Below, piece after piece: positions 7,026 to 8,018 of a stretch of 8,018 nucleotides of DNA (the first letter of the stretch is position 1; each line of letters begins with the position of its first letter). This DNA is from Bacillota bacterium (GTDB lineage Bacteria; Bacillota; Clostridia; Lachnospirales; Lachnospiraceae). The notes under the pieces are model-generated. The model was not told where the DNA came from. It made no database searches and worked only from the letters and a program-made list of their open reading frames with translations. The translations under genes and the position numbers were made by a program. Location of the stretch: the NCBI GenBank assembly GCA_023458855.1, contig JAEWWQ010000220.1, forward strand, positions 1 to 8,018, read 5' to 3'.

Positions 7026-7069
7026 TATTAATAATTAAAATATTTTGCAAACCGCGCAGGAGGAATGAA

Positions 7070-7669
7070 ATGAGTAGTAAATGGGATGACAATAAAAACC
7101 AAAAACGCACCGCTCTTCTTGAGAATGCCTTTGATTTATTTATTACAAAAGGAATCAATAAGACGTCCATTTCGGACATTGTACAAAAAGCTGGTGTTGC
7201 AAAAGGCACTTTTTATTTGTATTTTAAAGATAAAGAAGATATTCGCAACCGCTTACTGATTCATAAAATAAGTCATCTGCTTTCACTGGCTGAAGATTCT
7301 CTGGCTCAGACTGTCTTTACTGATCTGCCGGAAGGAATTATTTATATCACTGATTATCTGTTGAACAGCCTGCAAAAGGATACTTCTCTATTATTACTTA
7401 CCGCCAAAAACATGAATTGGGGTTCTTTCAAAAAAGCGGTCATATCCGATAAAAGTAATGAACTCAAACTTTATGAATTGTATGTATCTGTTTTTGAAAA
7501 CTGCAGCCAGAAATATAAAAATACAGAAATACTGGTCTATATGATTATTGAATTTGTCATCTCTACCAGTTACAGTGCTATTCTTTACGGAGAACCCGCT
7601 TCATTAAAAGATTTGAAACCATACTTATACGATACGATACGAGCCATGATGAAGGCACAGGAAATCTAA
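7070..7669 (+). CDS. TetR-family transcriptional regulator of the MMPL operon
   Basis: 199-residue one-component regulator of typical TetR length. The N-terminal DNA-binding domain covers about residues 11-58: RTALLENAFDLFITKGINKT, SISDIVQKAGV, then the recognition-helix signature AKGTFYLYFKDKEDI. Residues about 65-199 are the all-helical ligand and dimer domain, divergent as usual, so the inducer cannot be read from the sequence. The start is fixed by AGGAGG (7058-7063) 6 nt before the ATG. It is divergent from the MMPL gene, with 166 bp between them holding two copies of a 13-bp palindrome placed on the MMPL promoter. It is therefore most likely a repressor of the MMPL operon, and probably of itself, relieved by a hydrophobic or lipid-like ligand by analogy with FarR-type regulators. 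Repressor rather than activator is inferred from box 2 covering the -35. Confidence 0.92.
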   Translation: MSSKWDDNKNQKRTALLENAFDLFITKGINKTSISDIVQKAGVAKGTFYLYFKDKEDIRNRLLIHKISHLLSLAEDSLAQTVFTDLPEGIIYITDYLLNSLQKDTSLLLLTAKNMNWGSFKKAVISDKSNELKLYELYVSVFENCSQKYKNTEILVYMIIEFVISTSYSAILYGEPASLKDLKPYLYDTIRAMMKAQEI

Positions 7670-7740
7670 TGCAAAATTGGTTTGCAAATACGGCGCCCCA
7701 TCACAACCTGATCGGTTTATCACGAAACAGTCTATAATGA

Positions 7741-7805
7741 AATAGCAGCGAATGGATTATCCATAGAGAAAAGTGTCTTCCGTTGGATAACCATTCGCTG
7801 CTATT
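7741..7805. terminator. Large imperfect hairpin between convergent tetR and sigF ends
   Basis: Arms 7741-7763 and 7784-7805 pair along 22 bp with a single bulged A, around a 20-nt loop; a further bulged extension pairs AATGA (7736-7740) with TCATT (7807-7811). It begins 1 bp past the sigma factor stop codon on the minus strand and lies 71 bp after tetR. A bidirectional terminator is the natural reading, but neither side has a proper T run, so it may instead act as an RNA 3'-end stabiliser. The 71 bp before it (7670-7740) shows only a weak 6-bp hairpin (TGCAAA/TTTGCA, 7670-7686). Confidence 0.65.
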
Positions 7806-7806
7806 A

Positions 7807-8018
7807 TCATTCCAAATGACTGCGCATATACTTTAATATTTTCTTTTCAAGTCTGGATACCTGGACCTGACTGATATGCAGAAATTCAGCAACCTCCATT
7901 TGGGTTTTATTTTCATAATATCTTAATTTTATTAATTGCCGCTCCTGTTCCTGCAGGCCATTCATCAATTGTTCCAATAATATATGATTCACAAGTTCTT
8001 CATGTTCATCTTTTTCAA
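7807..8018 (-). CDS. sigF: Sporulation sigma factor SigF-like, C-terminal part (cut by window edge)
   Basis: Only the last 69 codons lie in the window; the frame continues open past 8018. The visible part is sigma-70 region 4: LQEQERQLIKLRYYENKTQ, then the helix-turn-helix MEVAEFLHISQVQVSRLEKK and a short basic tail ILKYMRSHLE. The ISQVQVSRLEKKILK ending matches the SigF (SpoIIAC) type more closely than SigG, which typically has ISQAQVSRLEK followed by a different tail. SigF is the first forespore-specific sigma factor and is held by SpoIIAB until released through SpoIIAA; those genes would be expected beyond the right edge. A GTG at 7992 is internal to the frame and is not the true start. 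In Bacillus the next gene in this direction is spoVAA; here tetR and the MMPL operon come between. The region-4 identification is strong, SigF versus SigG moderately so. Confidence 0.85.
   Translation of the reverse strand, partial: EKDEHEELVNHILLEQLMNGLQEQERQLIKLRYYENKTQMEVAEFLHISQVQVSRLEKKILKYMRSHLE

Noticed and set aside
7045..7698. TTTGCAAA followed by a GC-rich GCGC stretch on both sides of tetR, possibly insertion flanks
   Set aside because: Only about eight bases match exactly and they flank tetR alone, not the whole module. TTTGCAAA is a common AT-rich palindrome, so chance is the simpler explanation.

Overview
The window looks like a chromosomal segment of an endospore-forming, low-GC Clostridia species, most probably of Lachnospiraceae type. 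The evidence is a set of genuine sporulation genes (the 3' end of a SigF-like sigma factor gene and spoVAA-spoVAB-spoVAC), AT-rich intergenic regions, strong AGGAGG-type ribosome binding sites, frequent GTG/TTG starts, and a TetR/MMPL cassette. The genus cannot be fixed from the sequence alone.

Layout from left to right. An AraC-family regulator lies on the + strand (103-966). It converges on, and overlaps by 11 bp, the end of a minus-strand sporulation cluster: spoVAC (956-1417), spoVAB (1468-1956) and spoVAA (1946-2572). A near-consensus sigma-G promoter (GGTATA, 17 bp, CATACTA) precedes spoVAA, and a perfect 17-bp-stem terminator (2689-2733) separates it from the next minus-strand unit. 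That unit is a predicted two-gene export operon: a 747-residue MMPL/RND transporter (4660-6903) followed by an exported 625-residue helical protein (2744-4621). It is driven from a sigma-A promoter (TTGACT, 17 bp, TATAAC) flanked by two nearly identical 13-bp palindromic boxes, TGACC(T/G)TTAGTCA. A divergent TetR-family regulator (7070-7669, +) is the obvious candidate to bind them. The right edge holds the last 69 codons of a SigF-like sporulation sigma factor (minus strand, cut by the window end) with a large hairpin immediately after its stop codon.

How the parts fit. In Bacillus subtilis the sigF (spoIIAC) gene is followed directly by the spoVA operon. Here the same sigF-to-spoVAA order and strand are kept, but a self-contained TetR/MMPL/exported-protein module, with its own promoter, operators and terminator, sits between them. 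The spoVA cluster also stops after spoVAC: spoVAD and spoVAE, normally downstream, are not in the window and an AraC-type gene occupies their place. Two regulatory programmes are therefore interleaved: forespore genes (sigF, sigma-G-driven spoVA for dipicolinic acid uptake) and a probable ligand-inducible lipid or hydrophobic-compound export system. The most interesting parts are the module's placement, its twin operators, and the uncharacterised exported partner protein.
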